Shown piece after piece: positions 43,207 to 54,339 of a DNA stretch of 64,000 bases; within the stretch, counting starts at the first letter, position 1, and each line of letters starts with the position of its first letter. This DNA comes from Amphiura filiformis (lineage: Eukaryota > Echinodermata > Ophiuroidea > Amphilepidida > Amphiuridae). The stretch lies in assembly GCF_039555335.1 (NCBI RefSeq), contig NC_092644.1, forward strand, positions 52,479,365 through 52,543,364, written 5' to 3'. Below the pieces are notes generated by a model that worked only from the letters and a program-made list of their open reading frames with translations, made no database searches and had not been told where the DNA came from. The position numbers and the translations under genes are program-made.

Positions 43207-44039
43207 CATGTGTACAACAATCATTATAATTTCAATATTGTATAAAAAGTCAGATATGTATAAACAGGTAACGGTAAATCAACCATACAATGCAAACACC
43301 CTTTAGGCATAAGCTGTTTTAAAGTCAGCTCCCCAGTTCTCGTTTTGGTCTTTCTTGGGATAAACATATGCCTAGAAACGAGCATAAAATGCAAGACTCT
43401 CATATCTTTCTGTACATTGTTTCTAAACGTAGTTTATATATGCTTTCATCAGGGAATTTTAGAATATGCAAATATAAAATAAATTTGCAAATGCATATAA
43501 TATTTGCACAACCCTCTAGTTGACGATTGTTGACATAATTATGGCAACTGGTGTCCCTTTTAGTAGTTATTTAAATAAATGAAATTACGGAATCGGATAG
43601 GAACGTTTGCAACTTTGTACGATATTTTTGTGGGGACCTGAGAGCACATCATACACACCAAATTGTAGTCTGAATACGAAGAATGTCCTTCAGCTATCAA
43701 ATAATTTAAGATTAAAAAATGTATATCTGCAATAGGAAAGGTCACAATAATCAAATGAAAAATGAAATGATGGACGGCTTTTCCTCCCATCTAAATATAT
43801 AATTATTAATTATTGCAATATCATTTGGGCTGATCGAAATAATTCTAATTTAAACAAAATTCACATAAAACAGAAGCGAATAATTAGACTGTGCTCAAGC
43901 TGTAGCTTCCCGGGGTAGCATATAGGGGTGGGTGGGGGGCGTTACCATTTTGGGGGGCAAGCTACTGCTACCATAGAAAGTTGACATCAAAGGCTAAACA
44001 AAAATACATGATAAATCTTTACACAAGGTCGAATTTAAA

Positions 44040-44560
44040 ACTTGCTTAAATTGTGTTAAAACCATACCATTTATTCCTCTAGTCATAATGATTCATAACG
44101 AATAGTTTGACCTATCTAGGATACTAGTTATTTTTCAAAAAGGTCAAATGTCACATTTATCACTCTATAGGGGTCAAAATTTATTTAGTCAAATGATGCC
44201 GCCAAAATGCTCGTTTTCATATAACAATTTAAATAGAGGATTGCACAATCTATGAATGAATAACCTAGGTAACACAACAAAATAGGTCAAGCTTCATTCA
44301 GGCATATTGATCTTAACCTATTTTAAGAATGTAACAAAACACCCTACAATCCTACCATTATATGAATGGTTGAATTGTTATATCAAAACAAACATTTTGC
44401 ACCTACTCTGTCAAATCGAAGCATTTTGATACCCCCATATAGAGCCAAAAATGTAACCTGTGACCTTTTCGGACGGTACATCCTAGATAGGTCAAACGAT
44501 ACATTTTTAGAATCCTTATGACTAGAGTAATACAATGGTATTTGACTAATTTTAAAGCAT
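44040..44560. repeat. dispersed repeat family member
   Basis: Shares 'gacctatctaggatac', 'aatccttatgactagag' and 'ccatatagagccaaaaatgt' with 26950-27260 and 10740-10800, part in inverted orientation. Confidence 0.5.
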
Positions 44561-44868
44561 TTTGTATAGTCCAGCCAGAATTAAAACCAGAGAACCCGGA
44601 CTCAACAGCCATATTGATACCCCATGGAGCAAAAGTTGGGGATGTTCGGTTTTGCTCGGGATGCTCGTCATGTGAGCGCGAGATCGCATACTGGACATTA
44701 TGCTATAGGCGCATGTTCTATGGGGATTTATAAATATAGCAATTGAAAATAGCTCTGCGCCTTTGGCTCAGTCCAAATAGGTGCAAATTGGGACATCTGT
44801 AAACATAACAAATGTGCCAGGTTTGAAAAAAATTTAACCAAATTCATTTTAAAAGATCGTAGATTATG

Positions 44869-46342
44869 CAGGGTTCGGTTTTTGCCATTGCCAGTGGCAA
44901 AAACTGGCAAAACCAGTTTTTGCCACTTTTTGTCCGGTTTAAACCGGCAAAAATGGCAAAATATGGCAAAAACTCACTTATACTCACTCAAATATTAAAA
45001 AGTAACACAGGAAGCTCATAAACAGTAGCACACAACTTTAATGAATCATTCAACATATTTTTGGTCTCATCGAGTCCTTAAAATGAAAGAGTTTTGAATT
45101 TGATATATGCCACATTTCGGTTAAATGCACATGAGCAATGAAAATGCATGCCTTTAATTTCTTAATATGTTACTTAATTATAATACAAAATCTGGCCTTG
45201 TTACACTCAAGGAAATTATTAATAATTTGTTTTGAGATGAAAAAACTGAACTATAAATAACTTTTTTAGTTTTTGCCATTTTTGCCGGCAAAAACTGGCA
45301 AAAATTGTTTTTGCCAAGCGGTTAAAACCAACGCTCTGCAGGGTCTATTGTTCTATTGTTTCCGATTAGAGCGCTGACATATTGGAAAATGTTGCCAATC
45401 AATATTCATGAGAGTGTACATTCAACGTCCAGTTTGCGAAATTGGGTGAGTTGTGTTTGGTAGGTGTGAAATACATCTGACTGGGCGTTTTAATTACGTA
45501 ACGAATAAAGGCATTGACATCGTCGAATGGCTGCCCAGTGCTGTTATGTGTTTAGTTATTATATAGGCCTAATAATTATTATTAAATGTATTCATCATTC
45601 CTTTCTTTTCCGTACTTATTCTTTCCTAGGCCTACATTTTATCACTCCCTCGCTCTCATTGTCCCCTCTCACCCTCCCTCTCTCATTCCCATCATTTTCC
45701 TTATATTTCTATTTATCTACTTGTTTTTATTATCCCTTCCTCCAGCCCTCTCTCATTCTCCATATCCCCTCCTCTCCTCTTCCTCCCTCCCCCCTCCCAA
45801 GACTTCTCACAGAGGTGAATCTGTCCCTCCCCAACCCCCTCCCCTCTTTGGATACGCCACTATTTCTATACCAATCTCCTTCTTAAAATAAAATTAAATG
45901 GAAATTTCTTAAAAACAACCTTTAGCATTCAATTTATTTAAATGAAACACCTATCGTCAGGTGGGTGGTAAAGATGATTACATCGACAGCTAAAGCCTCC
46001 TTATAGTCTTCAGACCCACACAAGCACACATTTGGAATACATGAGTACAATGGTACCACTTTACACATGACTGCCCTTACACATGACTGTAGTGTGGTCA
46101 CTTATTGATACTCGCCTGTTGTGTAGAGCGTTAATATGATGCCGGATCAGTGACCAATTTAATGGCGGAACCCCTTTATTCGAAACAATGGTACCACTTT
46201 TATGAATAGCCTGTCGCAACTTCTAATCGGCATCAAACGAACAAAAGATTATATAATCTATTGCGACTCTATTTCTATTTAAAACCTCTTTGGTTAAAAC
46301 CGCGTTTTTTTTTTCACCTGCGGCAAAAACCTGCGAACCCTG
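44869..46342. mobile_element. 1474-base hAT-like non-autonomous transposon
   Basis: Ends CAGGGTTCG...CGAACCCTG, flanked by a perfect 8-base target duplication AGATTATG (44861-44868 and 46343-46350). The paralogous flank of copy A has the empty site (29555-29580, one mismatch). Subterminal TTTTTGCC/GGCAAAAA words are clustered at 44880-44965 and 45270-45320, and a polypyrimidine tract lies at 45650-45850. CAGGG ends with 8-base duplications are the hallmark of hAT elements. No transposase ORF; small Pro/Ser/Leu ORFs are artefacts. Confidence 0.9.
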
Positions 46343-46416
46343 AGATTATGGCTTTAAGTAACCATCCTGGAAGAGGTAATCTGATTACGATATCCATATA
46401 TAAATTGTCATGACCC

Positions 46417-46475
46417 CCAATTTATTTATTTATTTATTTTTATTTTATTTATTTATTTATTTATTTATTTATAAA
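46417..46475. repeat. (TTTA)n microsatellite replacing the end of copy B exon 4
   Basis: Compared with copy A, about 230 bases (29636-29868) are missing here and TTTA repeats stand in their place, removing the last 20 or so codons and the 3' flank of exon 4. Confidence 0.75.
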
Positions 46476-46971
46476 TACTTATAATACTCCTAGTCCAACA
46501 AAAGCGGCAGTGAAGTCTTCTGTAACTTGTTTTAGGCCTCCTATTGGTAAAAGTAGAAGAAAGGAACAAAACAAATGTTCAATATAATATTAGATATAAG
46601 TCAATATTTCATGATCAACATTAGATTTTAAATAACGTGCGGGTTGTACCTCTCCTTTGGTACACTTTCCTAAGCAAAATTATCGCAAATCCTGGACGGA
46701 ACGGGGGATCATAGATCCATTCTTCCACCCCCTCACACTTGTTAGTAAAATTAGCCACTTTTTGTTCTTTTTGCTACCCCCGAAATATACAACATTAATA
46801 TTTACCAAATATCATGAATATCATTTACCGCTAAAAGTGAGAGAGGTGACTCATCATCCAGTTTTCTAGCATTGTCACATTGCGTTGTTATAAACACTAA
46901 AAACTAACCTCTGGGATTATTCGTTTTTCATGAGTACGGAAAGCATAATGAGACCCAGTTATCCAACTCAC

Positions 46972-47766
46972 CTGTAATCGGCCCTGCTAATACATTTCCT
47001 ATACCCACGAATTGACATGTCCAGGCAATTGCCGACAATGCAAATTGGTTTTCAACAACCATTGCTTTAGCAAGAGTCATTGCTAATGGAAACTGGGCAC
47101 CGATACATATTCCAACGACGACCGCAAATATCGCGAGAAGCCAAAATGTTTTTGCGACTAAATCTAAAATGAAACACGCCGCCAATGAAACCATTAACAC
47201 AATAAAGAGATGAATATCAGAAATCAGTTTCAGATCAACCAGAATTCCACTTCCAAGTCGGCCTAATAAAAGCCCTATGCCCCCAATAGTAGAAAGATAT
47301 ACGGCTTTATTCAGAGAAAGACCTTTTGTCATTGCGTGAGGTACAAGGAAAATCACCCATGTTGTATAAATCATGCCAAACAGCAAGAATATGACTTGAA
47401 ATATGGCAAACGCTGGATATCTTGCGAACAGCTCCAACTTTAATTTACTTCTCAACAACGTTAGACAATTTCGAAAACAATTTTCGTGTTTTACATGCAA
47501 CGTTTCGGCTGTTTGTTCGTCACACACCCATGAAGGTTTTCTAAAAATAGCGCTGGCAGGAACTGCGTTGAGGGAAAAAGCCGCTATAAGTGCAAGAGTA
47601 CTGCGCCATCCATATTCCCGAATTAGCCATTCAGATAATTGTGGTAATATCGTCATTCCTATCGCACCTCCGGTCAAAGATATACCATTTACGGTAGCAA
47701 ACAATTGTGGGAAATACCAGTTGAGAGGCTCAATACTTTGGACTTGTGTAAAAGCTTGTCCTACAC
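46972..47766 (-). pseudogene. SLC16A: SLC16-like copy B exon 3 (intact reading frame)
   Basis: 795 bases with normal splice sites, coding YFPQLFATVNGISLTGGAIG through VGIGNVLAGPITG. It differs from copy C at only about ten residues (for example LPQLSEW vs LPPLSEW, IGAQFPLAM vs VGAQFPLSM). Confidence 0.88.
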
Positions 47767-47870
47767 CTGCAATACATTAAAAATAGCTTAGTGAATGTCA
47801 TATTAATCAAAATCATAGTAATTGAAATGGCCGCTTTGCCACACATTTTGCCTATCATTTGGTTTAATTT

Positions 47871-48509
47871 CACCCATAGTGGGTAGGAGAACATGAAAAC
47901 TAATATGAGATACTGTATTAGGATCACATATTAAGTATCATGTGAGAGTATACTCTTGTACTCCAGAAGACAGGATCACATATTAAATGTGCGACACTAT
48001 GGAATATAAAAAGCAGGATATGGGTATGTTAAAAATTGAAATGAGGTATGGGGCTGGCTGGGGGTGGCTACGGGGCGTTATCTCAAGGACAATATTGTTC
48101 AAGGTTGCGCCGCAGGCTTACAAAGAGACAATATTGTTCAAGCTTGCGCCGCAGGCTTACAAAGAGACAATATTGTTCAAGGTTGCGCCGCAGGCTTACA
48201 AATAAACAATAGCAATCAAGCTTAAACTTTAAATTAGCACCCGATAGAGGGCAGGGCCTGAAGAATGAGGGAAATTATGGGGTAAATATTTAACGGAATA
48301 AACTGCATAATCATATTATTTAGATTTATTCCGTTAAAAATCTTATTTTAACTTATCAAATTACTAGTTTTTATATTCTATGGTGTCAAATATTTAATAT
48401 GTGATCCTGTCTTCTGGAGTACAAGAGTATACTCTCACATGATACTTAATATGTGATCCTAATACAGTATCTCATATTAGTTTTCATGTTCTCCTACCCA
48501 CTATGGGTG
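47871..48509. mobile_element. 639-base inverted-repeat element with perfect 118-base termini
   Basis: 47871-47988 and 48392-48509 are exact inverted repeats of 118 bases (ends CACCCATAGTGGG...). Flanks TTAATTT (47864-47870 and 48510-48516) form a 7-base target duplication, or TTAA if three flanking T belong to the element. Copy C (63858-63875) and copy A (31220-31238) show the uninterrupted site. The interior holds three 39-base tandem units (48088-48204). No transposase. Confidence 0.92.
48088..48204 (+). repeat. 39-base tandem repeat, three units
   Basis: Units start at 48088, 48127 and 48166 (gacaatattgttcaag, then 'ttgcgccgcaggcttacaaa'), nearly identical. They lie inside the 639-base element. 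The core aatattgtt is itself near-palindromic. Confidence 0.9.
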
Positions 48510-48510
48510 T

Positions 48511-49439
48511 TAATTTACATAACGAAAGAAAATGCACATTGAACAGAAATTAGTGACATTGTGTTTTAAAGTGTAGGAGATTTTGGGGACACATTGACTT
48601 GTTTCAAATCTGTTGCAGAACATATGGTATGAATACGCCAGTAGAAATTCTAGTTGTCAACTTTCAAAATCTGCATTCAAAAGTTTTAAGTATATGTCCA
48701 CCCAATGATGAGAAGCCCATACTGTATGAATTATGTGAGAAACGTTCAGCTTTCACGGGGTCCGCCATTTTGTCAAGTGATGTCATTTTCAAGTAAAGTG
48801 TATATAGCCACAACCGTAATCACTAACTCTGCCCGGGTAACTCTATTCAGGCTCCTCTCCAGTAGCAGTGTCATTTTTTTGACATTTGACCTGTAAGATT
48901 AGCCCTGTGTAATACACAGCTACGTTTGCAAGGGCCTGATACTAACTTTTGGTTTAATTTACCCAGATTTGATACGCGTTTCAGTTCGTCAGGCCATAAA
49001 AGGTAAACAAAATGAAAAAATACTGAATATTTTTAAAGCTTATTTCATCTTCGCCGATAACTGTCTTCCCCCCGGTTAATTTGTACTAATTTGGTTTATT
49101 CACTCGATAAAACGGTTTTATCTTTCATATTTGTGATTTTTAAGATTGTGTTATTTCAATTACAAACGAAATGGTATATAATAATGATGTGTTTTCCCCG
49201 ACTTTTTACATTGGGTAGTTCAAAACATACGCTATTTTTTCATCCAAAAAGGATTCGATCTACTTCATTTTTGAAGCAGCGCCCGCAGGCGATGCTTCCC
49301 TATTTAATTTCACCGAAATGGCTTGCTGTTTTCCTGTTAAAATATAAAGAAATTAGAGCGGTGTAAACAATACTAATTGTTAGTATGCATAATTGGCCAC
49401 ACTGGCTTACACGCACTGGCTGTGATGCATATTTACACA
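48511..49439 (-). other. SLC16A: copy B intron 2, left part
   Basis: 48511-48650 matches 63866-64000 of copy C closely, so the duplication spans the intron. The remainder is unassigned AT-rich sequence. Confidence 0.6.
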
Positions 49440-50493
49440 TACAGGGTGTCCCAGTAAAAATTACCGAGTGGATAAAATTGAACGTAAGTCGAGAAGTAGA
49501 TATCAAAATCAAAAATTTTTAAATGTAGCGCATAGCCTATTTTATTGTGCATCACGTACGAAAATTTGGTTTGATTCGGTAAACTGGTTGCGAAGAAATT
49601 AACGAATATATAATGCGCGCATTAATGCAGTTCATTCCAAGTTTGATCACATGCGCTTTTTTCATACTCGCTCACCGCTTCTAAAGTTCGTGTATCTCAT
49701 CAAATTTAGTCCACATTATCTATTTTATAATCAGACGGTGTTATATTATTCATGCTTTTACTGAAGATGAATAACAGTTTGTCCAAGAAAACTTCGATAT
49801 CTGTAATTGGAAGCTTTCCAACTTTAATTCTTTAGGTTGTGCAAATATGTTATATTTCAACTTTCCAAAGAACATTTAAGCCAAGAATGACAATGATCAA
49901 GTGCTTACAGTTTACGTGTGATTTTGTGATACTATGCAACATTAATGTTGAAGTTTTAAAAGATTTAAACTTTGTATTACAATTTCTACGAAATATTGTG
50001 TGTAAAAAATTCTTTAAACCAGCTGGAATTCTTTAATGTAATAATTCTTTATGCAACATTTATATCAACATTAAAAAAAAAAAGATATTTACAAGTACCG
50101 AGTATCATCTTACATGTAAGCTTTCATTTTCAATATTGTGCAGGTTTTCAAATTTGAACAAAACCTAATTAAATGTTTTGCAAGAAATAGATTGTTTAAA
50201 AGAACGAAAAGGATTTCACAGAACAAAACATGAAGCCCGTTGACAGTTAACCACTATAGTGCGCATTGCGTTGAATGATCTTTCTTTTAAAGTTGGAATG
50301 AAGTCAATTGACTCATGTGTTATATAATCGCTCATTTCTTCGCAATCAGTCAACCGATTCCAGTCAAATTGACGTATAGGATACAGAATAAGATGGGCTA
50401 TAAGCTGAAGGTTAGGTTTAGGATTCTGGTGTCTATTTCTCGACTTACGTTCAAATTCATTTGCCCGGTATCTTTTTTCTCGGACACCCTGTA
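49440..50493. mobile_element. 1054-base mariner-like non-autonomous element
   Basis: Ends TACAGGGTGTCC...GGACACCCTGTA with TA at both edges. Inverted repeats of about 65 bases share 'ttgaacgtaagtcgagaa.tag'. The ends are typical of Tc1/mariner elements. Short AT-rich ORFs inside show no transposase. Confidence 0.85.
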
Positions 50494-50618
50494 CACACAC
50501 AACAGCGTTGGAGCGTGTTCACGACTGGCATACATGTCAGAATGTATACGTCCGAATTCCTTTATAAAAAATACGTAAATACACCTAAATAAAAATTGAA
50601 TTAGATATCTTTACCAAC

Positions 50619-50758
50619 CTGCCATTGTCATTCCTAATGCCAGGCCCGATACGTTTGGAGTAACACAACAAATGCCGAGTCCTACAGCTGACAATAGTCC
50701 ACCTACTGCTACCATTTGTCTGACATTCAAAGTCCTTCCAAAATCATTGTAAATGGAC
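50619..50758 (-). pseudogene. SLC16A: SLC16-like copy B exon 2 (frameshifted)
   Basis: Aligned with 32360-32500, it lacks one G in the GGG of GAAGGGACT, giving GAAGGACTTTGA and an in-frame stop. Splice sites (ttacgtgcag, GTTGGT) are retained. Confidence 0.88.
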
Positions 50759-50822
50759 CTGCACGTAAATAATTAAATGCGTAATCTGGCCATGAAAACA
50801 TAGTACATCTTATGTTTAGTCC

Positions 50823-51200
50823 CTGTTTGTACTAAAGCATTATTCATTCATTCATTCATTCATATTTTATTTCCATAAAAATCAAAGACATTACAAAAAA
50901 ATATATAAATATAAACACAGTACATATGGAGGAAAAGGGTGGAAGACCAAAAGGTCTGAAAGTTAGCCTTTCCTGAAATCAAATGAAATTAACAAAATAA
51001 ATCAACATTACATAACATAACCAGGGGGGTGCTCATGGAAAAGATTAACTATATTTAGAGATCAGTTTTGTTTTGTATTGATTACGGAAACGTTTAACAG
51101 ATTTTGAAGCTTTCAGATTTTTATCTAAAGTATTCCAAAGAATGGGACCTCTTGTACGTATGGCATGATCAGAAAAGACTTTCATTATATATTACATAAA
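50823..51200 (-). mobile_element. LINE 3' end fragment with (ATTC)n tail
   Basis: On the minus strand a C-terminal reverse-transcriptase ending is readable: HAIRTRGPILWNTLDKNLKA, then SKSVKRFRNQYKTKLIS. The R-x-GP-x-LWN-x-L pattern is common at the end of LINE ORF2 proteins. A 3' UTR and a (GAAT)n tail at 50823-50845 follow. The TTTATTTCCAT before the tail is shared with 60830. Confidence 0.72.
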
Positions 51201-51239
51201 GCCCCAAATACATTCAGTCATTTCAAATATTGAGTTTCA

Positions 51240-51460
51240 GTTTTGGTTTTGGTCACGTGGTTTCCTATTATCCTGCCTAAGCTCTTGAGTGACGTCATTA
51301 TCGATATGTTTGTCTGTACCCTTTGTAAACTTAACATTTGTAGCAAGCCGTTTCGGTTTTTAATTAAGTTTGTTATGTAATCGGAAATCAGGTTTGAATT
51401 TACCATGATCAATATTATACAAAAGACGCTTTTAAATTTCGCAATGCAATATGAGAAGTC
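51240..51460 (-). repeat. third copy of the SLC16-like upstream block
   Basis: Matches 34620-34850 ('ggttttggtcacgtggtttc', 'gacgtcattatcgata', 'tttgtctgtac'). It lies upstream of copy B, whose first exon is missing. Homology resumes near 51745-51800 ('cactgagaaaaaaaggccatc'). Confidence 0.6.
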
Positions 51461-52367
51461 GCCCAAAAGGCTAGAGCAAATATTATACACATTTTACCGT
51501 CCAAAAAGGATTGTCAAGATGCAAGTCTTACAAAATGGCATTTCCTGAAAGACGTAAAGTTTGTCGAAATTGGCCTACTTGGGCCAGGTTGGCGTAGACC
51601 GGGGATGGAGGTAGTTAACCCTCTCTTATTATGGGTCGTTGTCGAGTTCCTACGGGAAGATCATTTAAAACAAAACAAAACAAAACAAAGCACAAGTCAA
51701 TCTATCTTTGACAGCGTGATTTAGTTTTGGAAAAGCCAAAGCTAAGTTTCACTGAGAAAAAAAGGCCATCGAAATATTTCCACCGATATAACAAAATAAT
51801 AGCCTGAGATTTGACACTTGAATGATATACACTATTATACACTTTACTATTTATATATATAAGTTCACCCGTAACTGTGAGCGTAACAGTAGCAGCATGA
51901 TCATAGTGATACTGTTTAACCCCTGATGACTCTTTTGAAATGTTCCCGTTATATCCCGTCATATTGAGGACTCTTTTTACCACTTTTAAGCCCGATTGGG
52001 CATACTCTGACCTTCGACCCCATATGACCTCTGACCTCAAGTGACCTCGGTTTGATTTTTTCATGCTCCCGTAATATGGACAACTTGATGTCCCCCTGGC
52101 TACCGCCAATGTACCTCCTTGTCCACTTCCAACGCCCTCCCTCTCCTCCTCCCTACCCCCTCTCTTACCAGGCGCAACATATGACGTGTTATTTAAACAA
52201 TTATTATGCACCTGCTATACTCTTCCAGAAGTATCATACTCTGCTCGCTCTAGTAAAATCAGACCATTTATACGAGAACTTAATCCCCTTGAAGTGAAAG
52301 TCATGACAAAACTTCGTTTCGCAAGCTGAATTTGTGTAGGTTTGGAACAAAAAATTCTTTTAATCTA
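51461..52367. other. unassigned stretch
   Basis: 51465-51735 is absent from the copy A flank and so is probably an insertion; 51745-51830 matches 34905-34975. The rest shows nothing clear; the 169-residue minus-strand ORF at 51702-52211 has no family likeness. Confidence 0.4.
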
Positions 52368-53120
52368 ATTCAATCAGTAATTCTCAGCAACATGTGGCAT
52401 GTTTTTTTCACCCAAACCAAATTACATTTCCAAAACTTGGTTTTTAATTAAATAAAACATAAAAGGTAATTATGTAGTCTATGAGGAAATGCTGAAACTA
52501 TTGTTCTTAAATTGACGTATTTTTATTCATAAATTACACGGCTCACTGTAGATTTTCGCGTTAACTATGACTTTCAGAGGCTTTAATAGCACAGTGGTTT
52601 TGAATACATAATCCGCTATAATCCCCTAGACGTCGGAGTTTCTGCTTTTGAATTGCATTTCGCAAACTCTCTATTATACAATCTAAAACACTAAAATAGA
52701 ATCTTTCAAATGAGTTTTCTCTGGAAAATGTCATTCTGAAATCTTCAAAATGATCAAAATTCAATCAGTAATTCTCAGCAACATGTGGCATGTTTTTTTT
52801 ACCCAAACCAAATTACATTTCCAAAACTTGGTTTTTAATTAAATAAAACATAAAAGGTAATTATGTAGTCTATGAGGAAATGCTGAAACTATTGTTCTTA
52901 AATTGACGTATTTTTATTCATAAATTACGGCTCACTGTAAATTTTCGCGTTTACTATTACTTTCAGAGGCTTTAATAGCACAGTGGTTTTGAATACATAA
53001 TCCGCTATAATTTTGAATTGCATTTCGCAAACTCTCTATTATACAATCTAAAACACTAAAATAGAATCTTTCAAAATGAGTTTTCTCTGGAAAATGTCAT
53101 TCTGAAATCTTCAAAATGAT
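52368..53120 (+). repeat. tandem duplication of a ~390-base unit
   Basis: 52368-52754 and 52758-53120 are near-identical ('aattcaatcagtaattctca' ... 'tcttcaaaatgat'). The second lacks about 25 bases ('cccctagacgtcggagtt...', near 52622). Non-coding. Confidence 0.9.
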
Positions 53121-53434
53121 AGTGTGTACTTTCTTGTGCAGATAAATTGTCTACCTTTGGCTGAACACATCATAGTGGAATTTTGTCGATAAAAATAATT
53201 TTGAAAGATTTTGTTTTAGATTTGATCGTGTTTATAAATAATATTATACAACACACAAAATATCAAAATTATCTATAACAAAATACTACAATCACGCACC
53301 TAACTGAGAGGTATCACGACCATAGAATGGTAAAACTCCTATTAAATCCATTATCGTTGAATTACCAATATGGCTCAATATGATAGAGATTTTTAAATGG
53401 CCTTGAATTTTATGTTCTCTTTACTTTCTGTTTA

Positions 53435-53635
53435 TATTTTGCGCTTATACGTCATGACGTATCAGTTTTTGTAAACATTTTAACAATATTCGTTTCACCA
53501 TTTAAAAATGTTATAGCTAGGGATTTCAAGTCAGTATACGTGGATTATAGCCATAGTTTCAAATCGAATATATTTTGCGCTTATACGTATCAGTTTTTGT
53601 AAACATTTTAACAATATTCGTTTCACCAGATTTCT
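53435..53635 (+). repeat. short duplicated block
   Basis: 'atattttgcgcttatacgt', then 'atcagtttttgtaaacattt' and 'taacaatattcgtttcacca' occur at 53435-53500 and 53568-53632; the first copy has an extra 'catgacgt'. A third copy is in the direct repeat at 57919. Confidence 0.8.
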
Positions 53636-54334
53636 ATATGATTTATTAATTCAACTAATATTCAAGATAAAAACAATTCAACGAAAGTACAAGTATATAT
53701 TTAAAACAATATATCCATTTACTATAATTGAAACAAGAAGATAAACTGAATATAGGAATATTTGAATGGGTGGGCATTAACATAATACGTTGGCTGAGAG
53801 AAGTTTTACTAAAAAAAACTCTATAAAGGTCTAATAGATATTTAAAAAATAATCGTAATTATTTGATATCAGAAGGAAATTCATCGTATTCTGAATGCAA
53901 TTTGGTATGTCTCATGTGCTGTCAGGACCCACAAAAATATTGTGCAAAGGTGTGTTACAGATCCTTAAGCCAAATATAAAACTCGAATTATGTTTGTCTC
54001 ACTGAACATTAAACACATTTCCTAGTCGCCATGTTTAGCTTGATTTTAGATTATATATGTTTAGATATCAAATATCAACATGTAGCCTATATAAGTTAAA
54101 CACCACTGTTTAGCTTGTATTGAGATTTTATACAGATTGATGTTTGATATCTAAACATGTCACTTAGCTAAACGGTAGCATTTAGAGTGTTTTGGAAGGG
54201 TATAAGTGTTTAGGATGCGTTTAGATACAGATTCAAAGTGTGATAAAATCTAAACCAAAGGGACGGTGTTAATTTTATTTTGTATTTATGATGTGTAATG
54301 GAATAGGGTTCAAAATATGAAACCCTTTTCTGAA
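53501..54334 (+). repeat. 834-base direct repeat, left copy
   Basis: Repeated at 57919-58749 with only scattered changes, from 'tttaaaaatgttatagctag' to 'aaaatatgaaac..ttttctgaa'. The two copies enclose the RTE LINE and a Penelope-like piece. It contains a member of the repeat family at 9105-9625. Confidence 0.9.
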
Positions 54335-54339
54335 AAGGT

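Larger units (their letters stand above)
42516..46478. other. region between SLC23 exon copies and SLC16-like copy B
   Basis: Hammerhead-like motifs (42735-43206), repeats (43640-43710, 44040-44560), flank homologous to 29440-29575 (44750-44868), a hAT-like element (44869-46342), and a TTTA microsatellite (46417-46475). No intact gene. Confidence 0.6.
46479..50758 (-). pseudogene. SLC16A: SLC16-like copy B, pseudogene
   Basis: Exons on the minus strand: exon 2 50758-50619, exon 3 47766-46972, exon 4 46540-46479. Three lesions: exon 2 is 140 bases, one less than copy A, so the frame reads LEGL then stop; exon 4 ends at a premature TAA (46479-46481) where a TTTA microsatellite begins; and no exon 1 lies between exon 2 and the upstream block at 51240, where a LINE fragment (50823-51200) sits. 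Exon 3 itself is open over all 795 bases and nearly identical in protein to copy C. Inserted elements fill intron 2 (47871-48509, 49440-50493). Confidence 0.85.

Noticed and set aside
45527..45891. Ser/Leu/Pro-rich ORFs of about 100-120 codons
   Set aside because: Products of a polypyrimidine tract inside the hAT-like element.
47403..47780. 125-codon plus-strand ORF, repeated at 63398-63775
   Set aside because: Exact antisense of SLC16-like exon 3 in copies B and C; conserved only because the exon is.
51702..52211. 169-codon minus-strand ORF
   Set aside because: No recognisable domain, skewed composition, and it runs across a repeat-derived flank.
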